Source of the DNA: JANPCX01 sp966211815
Lineage (GTDB): Bacteria > Pseudomonadota > Gammaproteobacteria > Burkholderiales > Burkholderiaceae_C
Length of the DNA stretch: 64,000 nucleotides
NCBI GenBank assembly: GCA_966211815.1
Contig: CBIHOD010000010.1
Location: forward strand, 12,799 to 76,798
Reading direction: 5' to 3'
This document shows, in pieces, positions 50,832 through 58,997 of this stretch. A program made the position numbers and the translations under genes. The notes below the pieces were generated by a model. The model searched no databases and had not been told where the DNA came from. It saw only the letters and a program-made list of their open reading frames with translations. Every line of letters begins with the position of its first letter. Position 1 is the stretch's first letter.

Positions 50832-52871
50832 TCAGCGGCGCGCGAGGACTTCGTCGACCGTCGACGCCGGCGCCACCGCGTAGTGGTCGAACTGCATCGA
50901 GAACGACGCGCGCCCGGAGGTCAGCGCGCGCAGCTGGCCGATGTAGCCGAACATCGACTTCAGCGGCACCAGGGCCTGCAGCACCGCGGACGCGCCGCGG
51001 CTGTCCTGCCCGCGCACCAGCCCGCGCCTGCGGTGGATGTCGCCGATGCAATCGCCCAGGTGGTCCACCGGGGTGGTCACTTCGACGGCCATCACCGGCT
51101 CCAGCAACTGCGGGCCGGCCTGGGCGGCCGCTTCGCGGAAAGCGGCGGCCGCGGCCAGCTCGAAGGCCAGGTTCGAGGAGTCGCGCTCGTGGAAGCCGCC
51201 GTCCAGCAGCGTCGCCTTGAAGTCGACGCTGGGGAAACCGGCGACCACGCCGTTCTCGGCCGCCTGCCGAACGCCGGCCTCCACCGCGGGGATGAACTCC
51301 CGCGGGACGGCGCCGCCGGCGATGCGGCTTTCGAACCGCACGCCCTCGCCGCGCGGCAGCGGCTCCAGCCGCAGCCTGACCCCGGCGAACTGCCCGGGGC
51401 CGCCGCTTTGCTTCTTGTGCACATGGTTCACCTCGACAGTCTTCGAAATCGTTTCCCGGTAAGCCACTTGCGGTTGCCCGGTGGCCACCTCGACCTGGAA
51501 GCGCGACCGGAGTTTCTCCAGCGTCACTTCCAGCTGCAACTCGCCCATGCCCGACAGCAGCGTCTGGCCCGTCTCCGGATCCTGGCGCAGCCGCAGGCTG
51601 GGGTCCTCCTTCACCAGCGCCTGCAGGGCCTTGCCCAGCTGCTGCTGGTCGGCCGACGTGCGGGGCTCGACGGCCACGTGGATCACCGGCTCGGGCACCG
51701 CGATCCGCTCCAGCACCACCGGGTGGGCCGGATCGCACAGCGTGTGGCCGGTCAAGGTGTCCTTCAGGCCCACGACGGCGGCGATGTCGCCGGCTTGCAG
51801 CGAGGGCACCTCCAGGCGCTTGTCGGCGTGCACTTCATACAGCCGCGCCACCCGCTCGCGGCGGCCGGTGCTGCTGTTGAGCACCGTGTCGCCCGGCCGC
51901 AGGCGGCCGCTGTAAACGCGCACGAAGACCATCGCGCCGTGGGCCTCGGACACCACCTTGAACGCCAGCGCGGCCAAAGGCGCGTCGACGCCTGAAGGCG
52001 GCTGGCCCGAGGACGCGACCTCGCCGGGGCGCGGCAGGTAGTCGACCACCGCGTCGAGCAAGGGCTCCACGCCCTTGTTCTTGAAGGCCGACCCCGCGAG
52101 CACCGGCACCAGCTTGCCTTCCAGCGTGGCGCGGCGGATGCCGGCGCGCAGCAGCCCGGCGTCCACGGCGCCGTCTGCCAGCCAGGCGCGCAGCACCGCG
52201 TCGTCGTGCCCGGCGACGGCTTCCACCAGCAGCGCGCGCTGCGCCAGCGCGGCGTCCCGCATCGAGTCGGGCACGGCTTCTTCGGTGAAAGCCGCGCCCG
52301 CTTCGTCGGAGCGCCACACCAGCGCACGCTGGCCGACCAGGTCCACGACACCGGTGAAGCCCGTCTCGAGGCCGATCGGCAACTGCAGCGGCACCGCCTC
52401 CACGCCCAGGCGCTCGCGCATCATCGCGACCACCCGGGGGAAGTCGGCGCCGACGCGGTCGAGCTTGTTCACGAAGGCGATGCGCGGCACGCCGTACTGG
52501 TCGGCCAGGCGCCAGTTGGTCTCGGTCTGCGGCTCCACGCCAGCCACGCCGTCGAAGACGACCACCGCGCCGTCGAGCACGCGCAGCGAGCGGTTCACCT
52601 CGATGTTGAAGTCGATGTGCCCGGGCGTGTCGATCAGGTTGAGCTGGGTGCCCCGCCAGAAGACGGTGGTCGCGGCGCTGCTGATGGTGATGCCGCGGCG
52701 CCTCTCCTGCTCGTCGAAATCCATCGTGGCGGCGCCCTGGTGGACTTCGCCGATGCGGTGGCTCTTGCCGGTGTAGAACAGGATGCGCTCGGTGGTCGTG
52801 GTCTTGCCCGCGTCGACGTGGGCGATGACGCCGATGTTGCGGATCGGCCGGAGGTTGTTGCTGGTGTTCAT
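50832..52871 (-). CDS. Elongation factor G paralogue (EF-G2 type)
   Basis: 679 residues, slightly short for EF-G (about 700). GTPase motifs: IGVIAHVDAGKTTTTERIL near residue 12, RRRGITISSAATTVFW (switch), LIDTPGHIDF and FVNKLDRVGADF. Domains II-V follow; domain IV has GGPGQFAGVRLRLEPL, and domain V ends SMQFDHYAVAP. The gene is not next to rpsL, rpsG or tuf, so this is likely the second EF-G, whose role may be recycling or stress translation. It has a leader with its own terminator-like hairpin. ATG at 52871; a small ORF lies in between. Confidence 0.92.
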   Translation of the reverse strand: MNTSNNLRPIRNIGVIAHVDAGKTTTTERILFYTGKSHRIGEVHQGAATMDFDEQERRRGITISSAATTVFWRGTQLNLIDTPGHIDFNIEVNRSLRVLDGAVVVFDGVAGVEPQTETNWRLADQYGVPRIAFVNKLDRVGADFPRVVAMMRERLGVEAVPLQLPIGLETGFTGVVDLVGQRALVWRSDEAGAAFTEEAVPDSMRDAALAQRALLVEAVAGHDDAVLRAWLADGAVDAGLLRAGIRRATLEGKLVPVLAGSAFKNKGVEPLLDAVVDYLPRPGEVASSGQPPSGVDAPLAALAFKVVSEAHGAMVFVRVYSGRLRPGDTVLNSSTGRRERVARLYEVHADKRLEVPSLQAGDIAAVVGLKDTLTGHTLCDPAHPVVLERIAVPEPVIHVAVEPRTSADQQQLGKALQALVKEDPSLRLRQDPETGQTLLSGMGELQLEVTLEKLRSRFQVEVATGQPQVAYRETISKTVEVNHVHKKQSGGPGQFAGVRLRLEPLPRGEGVRFESRIAGGAVPREFIPAVEAGVRQAAENGVVAGFPSVDFKATLLDGGFHERDSSNLAFELAAAAAFREAAAQAGPQLLEPVMAVEVTTPVDHLGDCIGDIHRRRGLVRGQDSRGASAVLQALVPLKSMFGYIGQLRALTSGRASFSMQFDHYAVAPASTVDEVLARR

Positions 52872-52947
52872 ACGAATCTTTCTGGCGGCCGCACGGGCTG
52901 CCGATGCCTGGGGTTGAGTGGCCACCCGACCCCGGCGAGATTCGCAC

Positions 52948-53097
52948 TCAGGGTGGGCAGCCGTTCCTGGCTTGCGCATTGGGGGCCGTGGACAACGGCC
53001 CGGTGACGCCAAAACGCGCGCGCAAGTTCACAGCCGACGCGCCTTGGCCGGCTTGAATCGTGGCGATCAACTTGTCGTAGGTGCGGGTGGCGGACAT
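52948..53097 (-). CDS. Possible small leader ORF upstream of the EF-G paralogue
   Basis: 49 codons, starting MSATRTYDKLIATIQAGQG and ending NGCPP. It lies between the attenuator-like hairpin (53120-53144) and the EF-G start, in the same direction. The ribosome binding site is weak (GGGGCACACGCC). It might be a leader peptide or a genuine small protein. No homologue is recognised. Confidence 0.35.
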   Translation of the reverse strand: MSATRTYDKLIATIQAGQGASAVNLRARFGVTGPLSTAPNAQARNGCPP

Positions 53098-53109
53098 GGC
53101 GTGTGCCCC

Positions 53110-53144
53110 AAAACAAAAACCCCGGAAGGATGGACCTGCCGGGG
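53110..53144 (-). terminator. Terminator/attenuator-like hairpin in the EF-G leader
   Basis: On the minus strand CCCCGGCAGG pairs with CCTTCCGGGG (about 9 bp, one mismatch) and is followed by TTTTTGTTTT. There is no obvious minus-strand gene to the right that it would terminate, and the EF-G reading frame is downstream, so premature termination control of EF-G is possible. Confidence 0.6.
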
Positions 53145-53445
53145 CTTGCTGGGTTGCCAGTCGCCGGAAGGCCGCGGTGCCTTCCGATGACGAATCGAAA
53201 GGCGTGTCTACAAAATGAAAGTCAAGCGCTCACCCAGGGATGCGGCGCGGTGGCCGACCCGGTGGAAGGAAGCGGACTGGATCAGAGACAGTGGTTTCAT
53301 CGTGGGAATCCCGATACTTGAATGGAGCGGCGGGACGAAGGCCGTATTGTCCGCTTCTGGCGGCGGATTGGCAATTGCGCCGCCGCTCAGGGGCCCTTCG
53401 ACGTATTCACCAGGGCAGGTCCTTTGAAGCCACGCGCGCTTCTTC

Positions 53446-53467
53446 TCCGTTCGGGCTGAGCTTGTCG
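53446..53467. repeat. Half copy of the GTTCGGGCTGAGCTTGTCGA repeat
   Basis: A 22-base segment beginning CCGTTCGGGCTGAG matches the reverse complement of the end of the repeats at 55294-55386 and 56252-56370. Only one arm is present. The rest of 53145-53553 holds no recognisable gene; a plus-strand AAGGAG site for the YciI-like gene lies at its right end. Confidence 0.6.
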
Positions 53468-53553
53468 ATTTCAGGCCGGCTGGTTCGTCGTACTTCCAAG
53501 GGCCGCATTGATGGCCCGAAATGACAACCCAACCCCTTTGAAGGAGCACAGAC

Positions 53554-53988
53554 ATGCGCGTGATGGTGATGGTCAAAGCGACCCGCGAATCGGAAGACGG
53601 CAAGATGCCCAGCACCGAGATGCTGGCGGCGATGGGCAATTTCAATGAAGAACTCGTCAAGGCCGGGGTGATGCAGGCCGGCGAAGGCCTGCACCCCAGC
53701 CGCAAGGGCAAGCGCGTGCGGTTCTCGGGCGCGCGGCGCGAGGTCGTCGACGGTCCCTTCACCGAGACCAAAGAGCTCGTCGCCGGCTTCTGGCTTTGGA
53801 ACGTGAAGTCGATGGACGAGGCGGTGGAATGGGTCAAGCGCTGCCCCAACCCGATGGAAAGCGATTCGGAGATCGAGATCCGCCAGGTGTTCGAGGCGGA
53901 GGACTTCGGCGCCGAACTCACGCCCGAGCTGCGTGCCCAGGAAGACCGCCTGCGCGCCGAGTCGGCCGCCGCCGCCAAGCCGCGTTGA
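53554..53988 (+). CDS. YciI/DGPF-domain protein
   Basis: 144 residues. The DGPF hallmark is in VVDGPFTETKELVAGFWLW near residue 70, and the fold start MRVMVMVKATRESEDG is typical. Family members are small ferredoxin-like fold proteins linked to sigma factors or chloride-sensitive enzymes; no partner sigma factor lies next to it here. ATG at 53554 with AAGGAG seven bases upstream. The gene ends 19 bases from the cytochrome stop on the other strand. Confidence 0.9.
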   Translation: MRVMVMVKATRESEDGKMPSTEMLAAMGNFNEELVKAGVMQAGEGLHPSRKGKRVRFSGARREVVDGPFTETKELVAGFWLWNVKSMDEAVEWVKRCPNPMESDSEIEIRQVFEAEDFGAELTPELRAQEDRLRAESAAAAKPR

Positions 53989-54006
53989 GCGGCTTGCACG
54001 CCTTCG

Positions 54007-55443
54007 TCACCGCACCCGCAGCACTTCCAGCGGCGACACCGGCGCCGCGGTGTTGCCCCACGACTGGCGGATGAAGGTGGCCACCGCGGCGATGTCGTCG
54101 TTGTTCAGCGACTGGGCGAAGGGCGGCATGCCGAAGGGCCGCGGGTTGCCTGGGGTGGACGGCGCGAAGCCGCCATGGCGCAGCACCTGCACCAGGTTGT
54201 TCGCAGACGCCAGCAGCACCGCCCGGTTGCCCGCCAGCGCCGGGTAGGTGCCGGCGACGCCGCGGCCGTCGCCGCCGTGGCAGGCGGCGCAATGCCTTTC
54301 ATAGACCTGGGCGCCGCGGGCGAGCTGTTCCGCCGGCGCGGCTTCGAAGGCGGGTTTGTTGCCCTCCTCCCGCACCGGGATGGCGGCCAGGAAGCGGGCC
54401 ATGCTTTCGATGTCTTCCCGGCTCAGGTGCTGGGTGCTGCTGTGGACCACCTCGGCCATCGGCCCGGCCACCGAGGCGTGGGCCGACACGCCGTCCTTCA
54501 GCAGCCGAACCGCCTCATCGACCGGCCACCCCTGCAAGCCGGCTTCTTTCGGCGTGGCCAGCGACGGCGCATACCAGGCGCCGTCCGGCATGAGCCCGCC
54601 CGCGAACTCCGCGTTCAGGCCGGTCGCGCCGAGGACGTTGCGGCCGGAATGGCAGGCCGCGCAGTGGCCCAGGCCCTGGACCAGGTATTGGCCGCGGTTC
54701 CATGACGCGTCCCGCGCCGGGTCGGCCACGAAAGCCTCGGGCTTGAAGAACAGCGCGCGCCACACCGCCAGCGCCACCTGGGTGTCGTAGGGGAAAGGCA
54801 ACGCATGTGGCCGGTTGGCGCGCTCGACGGGCGCCAGCGTGCGCAGGTAGGCGTAGATCGCGTCCGAGTCTTCCCGCGTGACGCGGGTGAAGCTCGGGTA
54901 GGGGAAGGCGGGATAGAGCAAGCGGCCGTCCCTGGAGCGGCCATGATGCATCGCGCGCCAGAACTCGGCGGCGGTCCAGCGGCCCAGGCCGGTGCGGTCG
55001 TCGGGCGTGAGGTTGGGCGCGAAGACCGAGCCGAACGGCGTCTCGACGGCCAGGCCGCCGGCGAAGGGTTCGCCGCCGGGCGCGGTGTGGCAACCCACGC
55101 AATTGCCGGCGCGGGACAGGTAGGCGCCGCGGTCGGCCAGCGCTTGGGACACCTGGGCGGCCGCCAGGGGCGCGTCACCTTCGGGCAGTGGCGCTTCGTC
55201 CCACACGTTCAGCCAGGCGATGGCGGCCGCCAGCGCCGCCACGCCCGCGGCGAAGGCGGCGAGGCGGTGACGCCAGCGCTGGCCTCCCGGCCCCGTTCGC
55301 CCTGAGCCTGTCGAAGGGCCCTGGCCGCGCCTGTTCGTCGAAGCGGCTGCCCTCGAAGAAAGCTTCGACAAGCTCAGCCCGAACGGAAAAGGGTGTCGAC
55401 CTGAAGCTTCATTGGTTGGCTCCGGCTTGCCTTCTCCCTTCAT
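54007..55443 (-). CDS. Triheme c-type cytochrome with repeat-derived N-terminus
   Basis: 478 residues with three heme motifs: CVGCH near residue 112, CAACH near residue 257 and CAACH near residue 385, each followed by distal Met candidates. A hydrophobic anchor (LAAFAAGVAALAAAIAWLNV, about 60-80) makes it a membrane-bound periplasmic subunit, similar to the cytochrome subunit of dehydrogenases. Odd: residues about 16-50 (HPFPFGLSLSKLSSRAAAS, and so on) are translated from an intergenic repeat inserted between the start codon and the anchor. ATG 55443 overlaps the previous cytochrome stop. A downstream start is possible. Confidence 0.87.
   Translation of the reverse strand: MKGEGKPEPTNEASGRHPFPFGLSLSKLSSRAAASTNRRGQGPSTGSGRTGPGGQRWRHRLAAFAAGVAALAAAIAWLNVWDEAPLPEGDAPLAAAQVSQALADRGAYLSRAGNCVGCHTAPGGEPFAGGLAVETPFGSVFAPNLTPDDRTGLGRWTAAEFWRAMHHGRSRDGRLLYPAFPYPSFTRVTREDSDAIYAYLRTLAPVERANRPHALPFPYDTQVALAVWRALFFKPEAFVADPARDASWNRGQYLVQGLGHCAACHSGRNVLGATGLNAEFAGGLMPDGAWYAPSLATPKEAGLQGWPVDEAVRLLKDGVSAHASVAGPMAEVVHSSTQHLSREDIESMARFLAAIPVREEGNKPAFEAAPAEQLARGAQVYERHCAACHGGDGRGVAGTYPALAGNRAVLLASANNLVQVLRHGGFAPSTPGNPRPFGMPPFAQSLNNDDIAAVATFIRQSWGNTAAPVSPLEVLRVR
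55294..55386. repeat. CGTTCGCCCTGAGC...GCTCAGCCCGAACG repeat inside the cytochrome N-terminus
   Basis: The ends are inverted copies (CGTTCGCCCTGAGCCTGTCG and CGACAAGCTCAGCCCGAACG). It matches the 56252-56370 repeat and half of 53446-53467. Here it sits within an open reading frame and is translated without a stop. Confidence 0.8.
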
Positions 55444-56207
55444 TGCAGGTCACTCCCGCATGGCATCGGCAAAGGCTGCCGCTGCATGGTCGACGATGCC
55501 GCCGGTTTGGTGCCGGTGGGCAGGGTCTGGGCCGACAGCCAGCGCGACACCGCGGCCACTTCTTCGGGCGTGAGCTTGCGGGCCACGTCGGCCATGCAAT
55601 CCGGCGCCATCGCCTTGCGCTGGCCGGTGCGCCAGGCGCCGAGCTGGCCGAAGAGGTAGTCGGAGGGCAGCGTGAGCAGCCCCGGCATCGCCGGCAGCTT
55701 GCCCGCCATCTGCGGGCCGTGGCAGGCCGCGCAGGCCGGCAGCTGCCGGGCGGGGTCGCCCTTGAACACCAGGTCCTCCGCCTGCCGCCGCAACCCGGCG
55801 GGCAGGGCGTCGGCCTGGGCGGGCGGATAAGGCAGGTCGAGCTCGGAGAAATATTTCGCGATCTCGCGCAGGTAGTCGTCGGACAGGTGGCGCACGAGGT
55901 GGTTCATCGCCGCGTTGCTGCGCCGCCCGGCCTTGAAGTTCTGCAGCTGGTTGTAGATGTAGCCCGCCGGCTTGCCGGCGATGCGCGGGAAATAACCGGC
56001 GTTCGTCGCCCGCCCCTGCTCGCCGTGGCAGACGACGCAAGCGCGCATGCGCTGGGCCATCGTGTCTTCCGCGGCGGCGGTGGCAACGGACGACGCGGGG
56101 GCGGGCTGCGCCTGGGCCGGGACGGCCGGGCCGTGGGCCAGGGCGATGAAAGCGATGAAGGAGGAGAGCCTGGAACGCATGGCACAGGTTTTTAGAAAGG
56201 CTTTCAT
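55440..56207 (-). CDS. Diheme cytochrome c4-type protein
   Basis: 255 residues. A signal peptide (MRSRLSSFIAFIALAHGPAVPAQA) follows the start. Two heme motifs: CVVCHGEQG near residue 58 and CAACHGPQ near residue 160, each domain carrying typical c4 context (YFPRIAGKPAGYIYNQLQNF; LPSDYLFGQLGAW). Start ATG 56207 is chosen; ATG 56180 (MRSRLS) is nearly as good and begins right at the signal peptide. It is coupled by ATGA overlap to the triheme gene, so both likely form an electron-transfer pair. Confidence 0.9.
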   Translation of the reverse strand: MKAFLKTCAMRSRLSSFIAFIALAHGPAVPAQAQPAPASSVATAAAEDTMAQRMRACVVCHGEQGRATNAGYFPRIAGKPAGYIYNQLQNFKAGRRSNAAMNHLVRHLSDDYLREIAKYFSELDLPYPPAQADALPAGLRRQAEDLVFKGDPARQLPACAACHGPQMAGKLPAMPGLLTLPSDYLFGQLGAWRTGQRKAMAPDCMADVARKLTPEEVAAVSRWLSAQTLPTGTKPAASSTMQRQPLPMPCGSDLQ

Positions 56208-56251
56208 TGGCACCGTGTCCACCACCCATGGGTTGAATCGCCCCGCCCTTC

Positions 56252-56370
56252 CGTTCGCCCTGAGCCAGTCGAAGGGCCCTGACCGCTCCGGTTCGTCGAA
56301 ACGTTGGAGGCTCGCGAGGAGGGCTTCGACAGGCCTGTCCTGAGCACTGTCGAAGGGCTCAGCCCGAACA
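56252..56370. repeat. CGTTCGCCCTGAGC repeat cluster
   Basis: Begins CGTTCGCCCTGAGCCAGTCG and ends GCTCAGCCCGAACA, with an extra internal arm (TTCGACAGGCCTGTCCTGAG). Shorter degenerate copies continue to about 56440 (CTCAGCCCGAACGGAGC, CTCAACCCGGACAGAGC). The whole gap 56208-56461 contains only this repeat cluster. Confidence 0.8.
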
Positions 56371-56461
56371 GAGCATGGCTCAGCCCGAACGGAGCATGGC
56401 TCAACCCGGACAGAGCGTGGCCCAGACTGAACGGCGTGGGAGGGAGTGATCGCATGACGGC

Positions 56462-57793
56462 TCAGCCCGCGTCGGGCGCCGCCTTGGGCTTGCGTGCTCG
56501 GCCGCTGCTTTTTTTCTCGGCGGGCGCGCGGCCGCCGGTCTTCGCAGAAGGCTTGCGGCGGCTCGCCGGCTTCTTGGGTGCGGGCTCGCCCGGAGCGTCG
56601 TCATCGCCGGCAGGCATCGGTGTCTCGGCTTCGCCGGGGGCCGCCTCGGGCGCGGGAGGCATGGAGAACGGCGCCTCGGTGGGTGGTTCGCTCACAAGCG
56701 GCTGGGTGGCTTCGACCGGCTCCCCCACCCTGCCGCGGCCACCGCGCGACCTGCTGCCGCCGCGGCCGCGGCGGGCGCCCGCGGTGCGCGCTTCTCCCTG
56801 CGCTGGTTCGAGCGCAGGCTCGGCCGCCGCGGTCTCGACGGGCTCTTCCGCCTGCGCCGCCGGTTCGTCTTCGGGCGCGGCTTCCTGCGGATCGGGGAGC
56901 GACGGTTGACGGCCCTCGACGCGTGGCGGCTGGGCGGGGGCCGCGCCGCCCGAGGCGCGCTGCACGTAGGCGTTGTTGCCCTTGTCGTCGCGCACGACCT
57001 CCAGCAGCCCGCGCGCCTGGCCTTCCTCGAGCAGGCTGCCGAAGCTGCGGAAGCCGAAGTAGCTTTCGTTGAAGTCGGGCCGGCGGCGCTTGATCGCGTC
57101 CTTCAGCACCGAGGCGCGCACCTTGCCGCCGTCGCCGCGCTCCAGGCCCAGCGCCTCCAGGGTCTCGACGACCAGGTCGAACGCCTTGACGCGCCGCGCT
57201 TCCGAATCCTCTTTGCCGCCGCCGCGGCGGTGCTCCCCGCCACCGTTGTGGTGGCCGCCCTCCGCCGGGCGTCGCGGCGCCTGCTGCTCGGCGCGGCGCG
57301 CCGCCTGGCGCTGGCCTTCGCGCACGAGGTCGTCGTAGAAGATGAATTCGTCGCAGTTGGCGATCAGCAGGTCGGAGGTGGACTGCTTCACGCCGACGCC
57401 GATCACCTGCTTGTTGTTCTCGCGCAGCTTGGAAACCAGCGGCGAGAAGTCGGAGTCGCCGCTGATGATGACGAAGGTGTCGACGTGGGACTTGGTGTAG
57501 CAAAGGTCGAGCGCGTCGACCACGAGGCGGATGTCGGCCGAGTTCTTGCCCGACTGGCGCACATGCGGGATCTCGATCAACTCGAAGTTCGCCTCGTGCA
57601 TCGGAGCCTTGAACTGCTTGTAGCGGTCCCAGTCGCAATAGGCCTTCTTGACGACGATGCTGCCCTTGAGCAGAAGCCGTTCAAGCACGCGCTTGATGTC
57701 GAACTTGTCGTGCTGGGTCTCGCGCACGCCGAGCGCGACGTTCTCGAAGTCGCAGAACAGCGCCATGCTGGTGTTCTCGGGGGATGAAGCCAT
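56462..57793 (-). CDS. NYN-domain nuclease-like protein with LOTUS/OST-HTH domain
   Basis: 443 residues. NYN (PIN-like) domain: MALFCDFENVALGVRE near residue 10 (first acidic), KNSADIRLVVDALDL near residue 84 and FVIISGDSDFSPLVSKLRENN near residue 105, the usual acidic metal pattern. A His/Gly/Arg-rich linker leads to an OST-HTH/LOTUS domain (about 200-280; LKDAIKRRRPDFNESYFGF), a predicted RNA-binding fold. The C-terminus (about 285-443) is low-complexity with Arg-Gly repeats (RRGRGGSRSRGGRGR) and Ala/Pro/Lys. An RNA-processing or RNA-decay role is likely. ATG at 57793. Confidence 0.9.
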   Translation of the reverse strand: MASSPENTSMALFCDFENVALGVRETQHDKFDIKRVLERLLLKGSIVVKKAYCDWDRYKQFKAPMHEANFELIEIPHVRQSGKNSADIRLVVDALDLCYTKSHVDTFVIISGDSDFSPLVSKLRENNKQVIGVGVKQSTSDLLIANCDEFIFYDDLVREGQRQAARRAEQQAPRRPAEGGHHNGGGEHRRGGGKEDSEARRVKAFDLVVETLEALGLERGDGGKVRASVLKDAIKRRRPDFNESYFGFRSFGSLLEEGQARGLLEVVRDDKGNNAYVQRASGGAAPAQPPRVEGRQPSLPDPQEAAPEDEPAAQAEEPVETAAAEPALEPAQGEARTAGARRGRGGSRSRGGRGRVGEPVEATQPLVSEPPTEAPFSMPPAPEAAPGEAETPMPAGDDDAPGEPAPKKPASRRKPSAKTGGRAPAEKKSSGRARKPKAAPDAG

Positions 57794-57881
57794 TTTTCTT
57801 GTGGGTCGTGTGGGGGGAAAGGGGTGATGATGCACCCGTCGGGATAACCAGGGTTACGGGTCTTTGGTGGGCCTCCACCGC

Positions 57882-57990
57882 CCTCACCCCAACCCTCTCC
57901 CGCAAGCGGGAGAGGGAGCAAGACTTTCCCGGCACTGAGAGGGTTTGCTCCCTCTCCACCGGACACGGGGGAGAGGGCTGGGGTGAGGGG
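57882..57990. repeat. REP-like intergenic repeat, copy 2
   Basis: Same layout as 20719-20855: CTCACCCCAACCC start, CTCCCGCAAGCGGGAG hairpin, end GGGCTGGGGTGAGGGGG. It lies between the NYN gene start and the TetR stop. Confidence 0.85.
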
Positions 57991-58009
57991 GCTGGCGGCT
58001 ACCGCGCCG

Positions 58010-58639
58010 TCAGGCGGGAGGCGCCACCGGCCACGCCTTCATCGCCATCGCCGCCGTCGCCAGCAGCGCTTGGTGGCTGGCGCCGTCGGCGGCCTGCATC
58101 GACATGCCGCGGAACACCGTGGCGTAGAAGCTGGCGAGCGCCTCGGCGTCGGTGTCGGGCGGCAACTCCCCGTTCTCGATGCCGTGTTCGATGCGGCAGC
58201 GCACGCCGGAATCGCTGGCCGCGCGGCGCTTGGCCAGCGCCGCCTGGATGTGGGCCGAGGCTTCCGAGCAATTGGTGGCGGCCATCACCACCATGCAACC
58301 TTTCGGGTGGCAGGGGCGGGTCAATTCTTCGGCCGCTTCTTCCAGGCAGCGCTTGATCGCCAGGTAGGCGGTGGGTTCTTCTTCCAGCGCGCGGGGGTAG
58401 CCGCCGCCGGGGCCGGTGGCGTAGCGCTCGATGGCCTCCAGGAACAGCCGTTCCTTGTCGCCGAAAGCGGTGTACAGGCTGGGCGCGGTGATGCCCATCG
58501 CCGCGGTCAACTCGCTGATGGACGCCGCTTCATAGCCGCGCTGCCAGAACACGTGCATCGCGCGTTCCAGCGCCAGGTCGCGGTCGAAGGACAAAGGCCG
58601 GCCGCGCGGCTTGCAAACCTTCGTTTCCTGGGTTTTCAT
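58010..58639 (-). CDS. TetR family regulator of the RND efflux operon
   Basis: 209 residues. The HTH: ERAMHVFWQRGYEAASISELTAAMG and SLYTAFGDKERLFLEAIERY (residues about 25-70). The C-terminal domain contains a Cys-rich stretch (TRPCHPKGCMVVMAATNCSE), which could respond to thiol-reactive ligands; this is a feature seen in several TetR regulators of this subgroup. It is divergent from the efflux operon with an intervening operator-like region, which implies that it represses the pump and itself. Confidence 0.9.
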   Translation of the reverse strand: MKTQETKVCKPRGRPLSFDRDLALERAMHVFWQRGYEAASISELTAAMGITAPSLYTAFGDKERLFLEAIERYATGPGGGYPRALEEEPTAYLAIKRCLEEAAEELTRPCHPKGCMVVMAATNCSEASAHIQAALAKRRAASDSGVRCRIEHGIENGELPPDTDAEALASFYATVFRGMSMQAADGASHQALLATAAMAMKAWPVAPPA

Positions 58640-58655
58640 AGTGATCGATAATAAA

Positions 58656-58721
58656 TGTCTTGACGACCCAAGACAAGGCGATTACATTGCATTCCATAAA
58701 CACTAGCGATCGTTATGGAAT
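58656..58721. promoter_or_regulatory. Divergent regulatory region with two inverted repeats
   Basis: TGTCTTG-N6-CAAGACA (58656-58675) is right next to the tetR start; ATTCCATAA-N13-TTATGGAAT (58691-58721) lies further toward the efflux operon and encloses AGCGATCG. Either could be the TetR operator. A TATTAT -10 (minus strand, about 58648-58653) is near the first repeat. The rest of the 358-base gap contains no gene. Confidence 0.6.
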
Positions 58722-58997
58722 TGTGGATCGGAGGTCCCATGCCATCAAGCCTTGCCACCAGCGGATTGTCCCGCATGCCTGCCCGCACCGTGCGGGCATC
58801 GACGCGCGCGGTGCGCTGTCGAAGCTGCTTTTAACCACCCCGGCCAAGGATTGAATCCCGTGCGTTGAACGGGTTCCCTACCGCCGCCCCCGCCGTCCCT
58901 TCCGTCATCCCCGCCGTTTCACCGGGCTTTGCGCCAGGTGAGGCCGCTGCTTTTTCCAGATTCCCGTCTCTTCGACTTTTCTTTCCAGGAGCCCGCC

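Noticed and set aside
53208..53999. 263-codon minus-strand ORF over the YciI-like gene
   Set aside because: Antisense to a clear DGPF-domain gene; Ser/Arg-rich shadow sequence.
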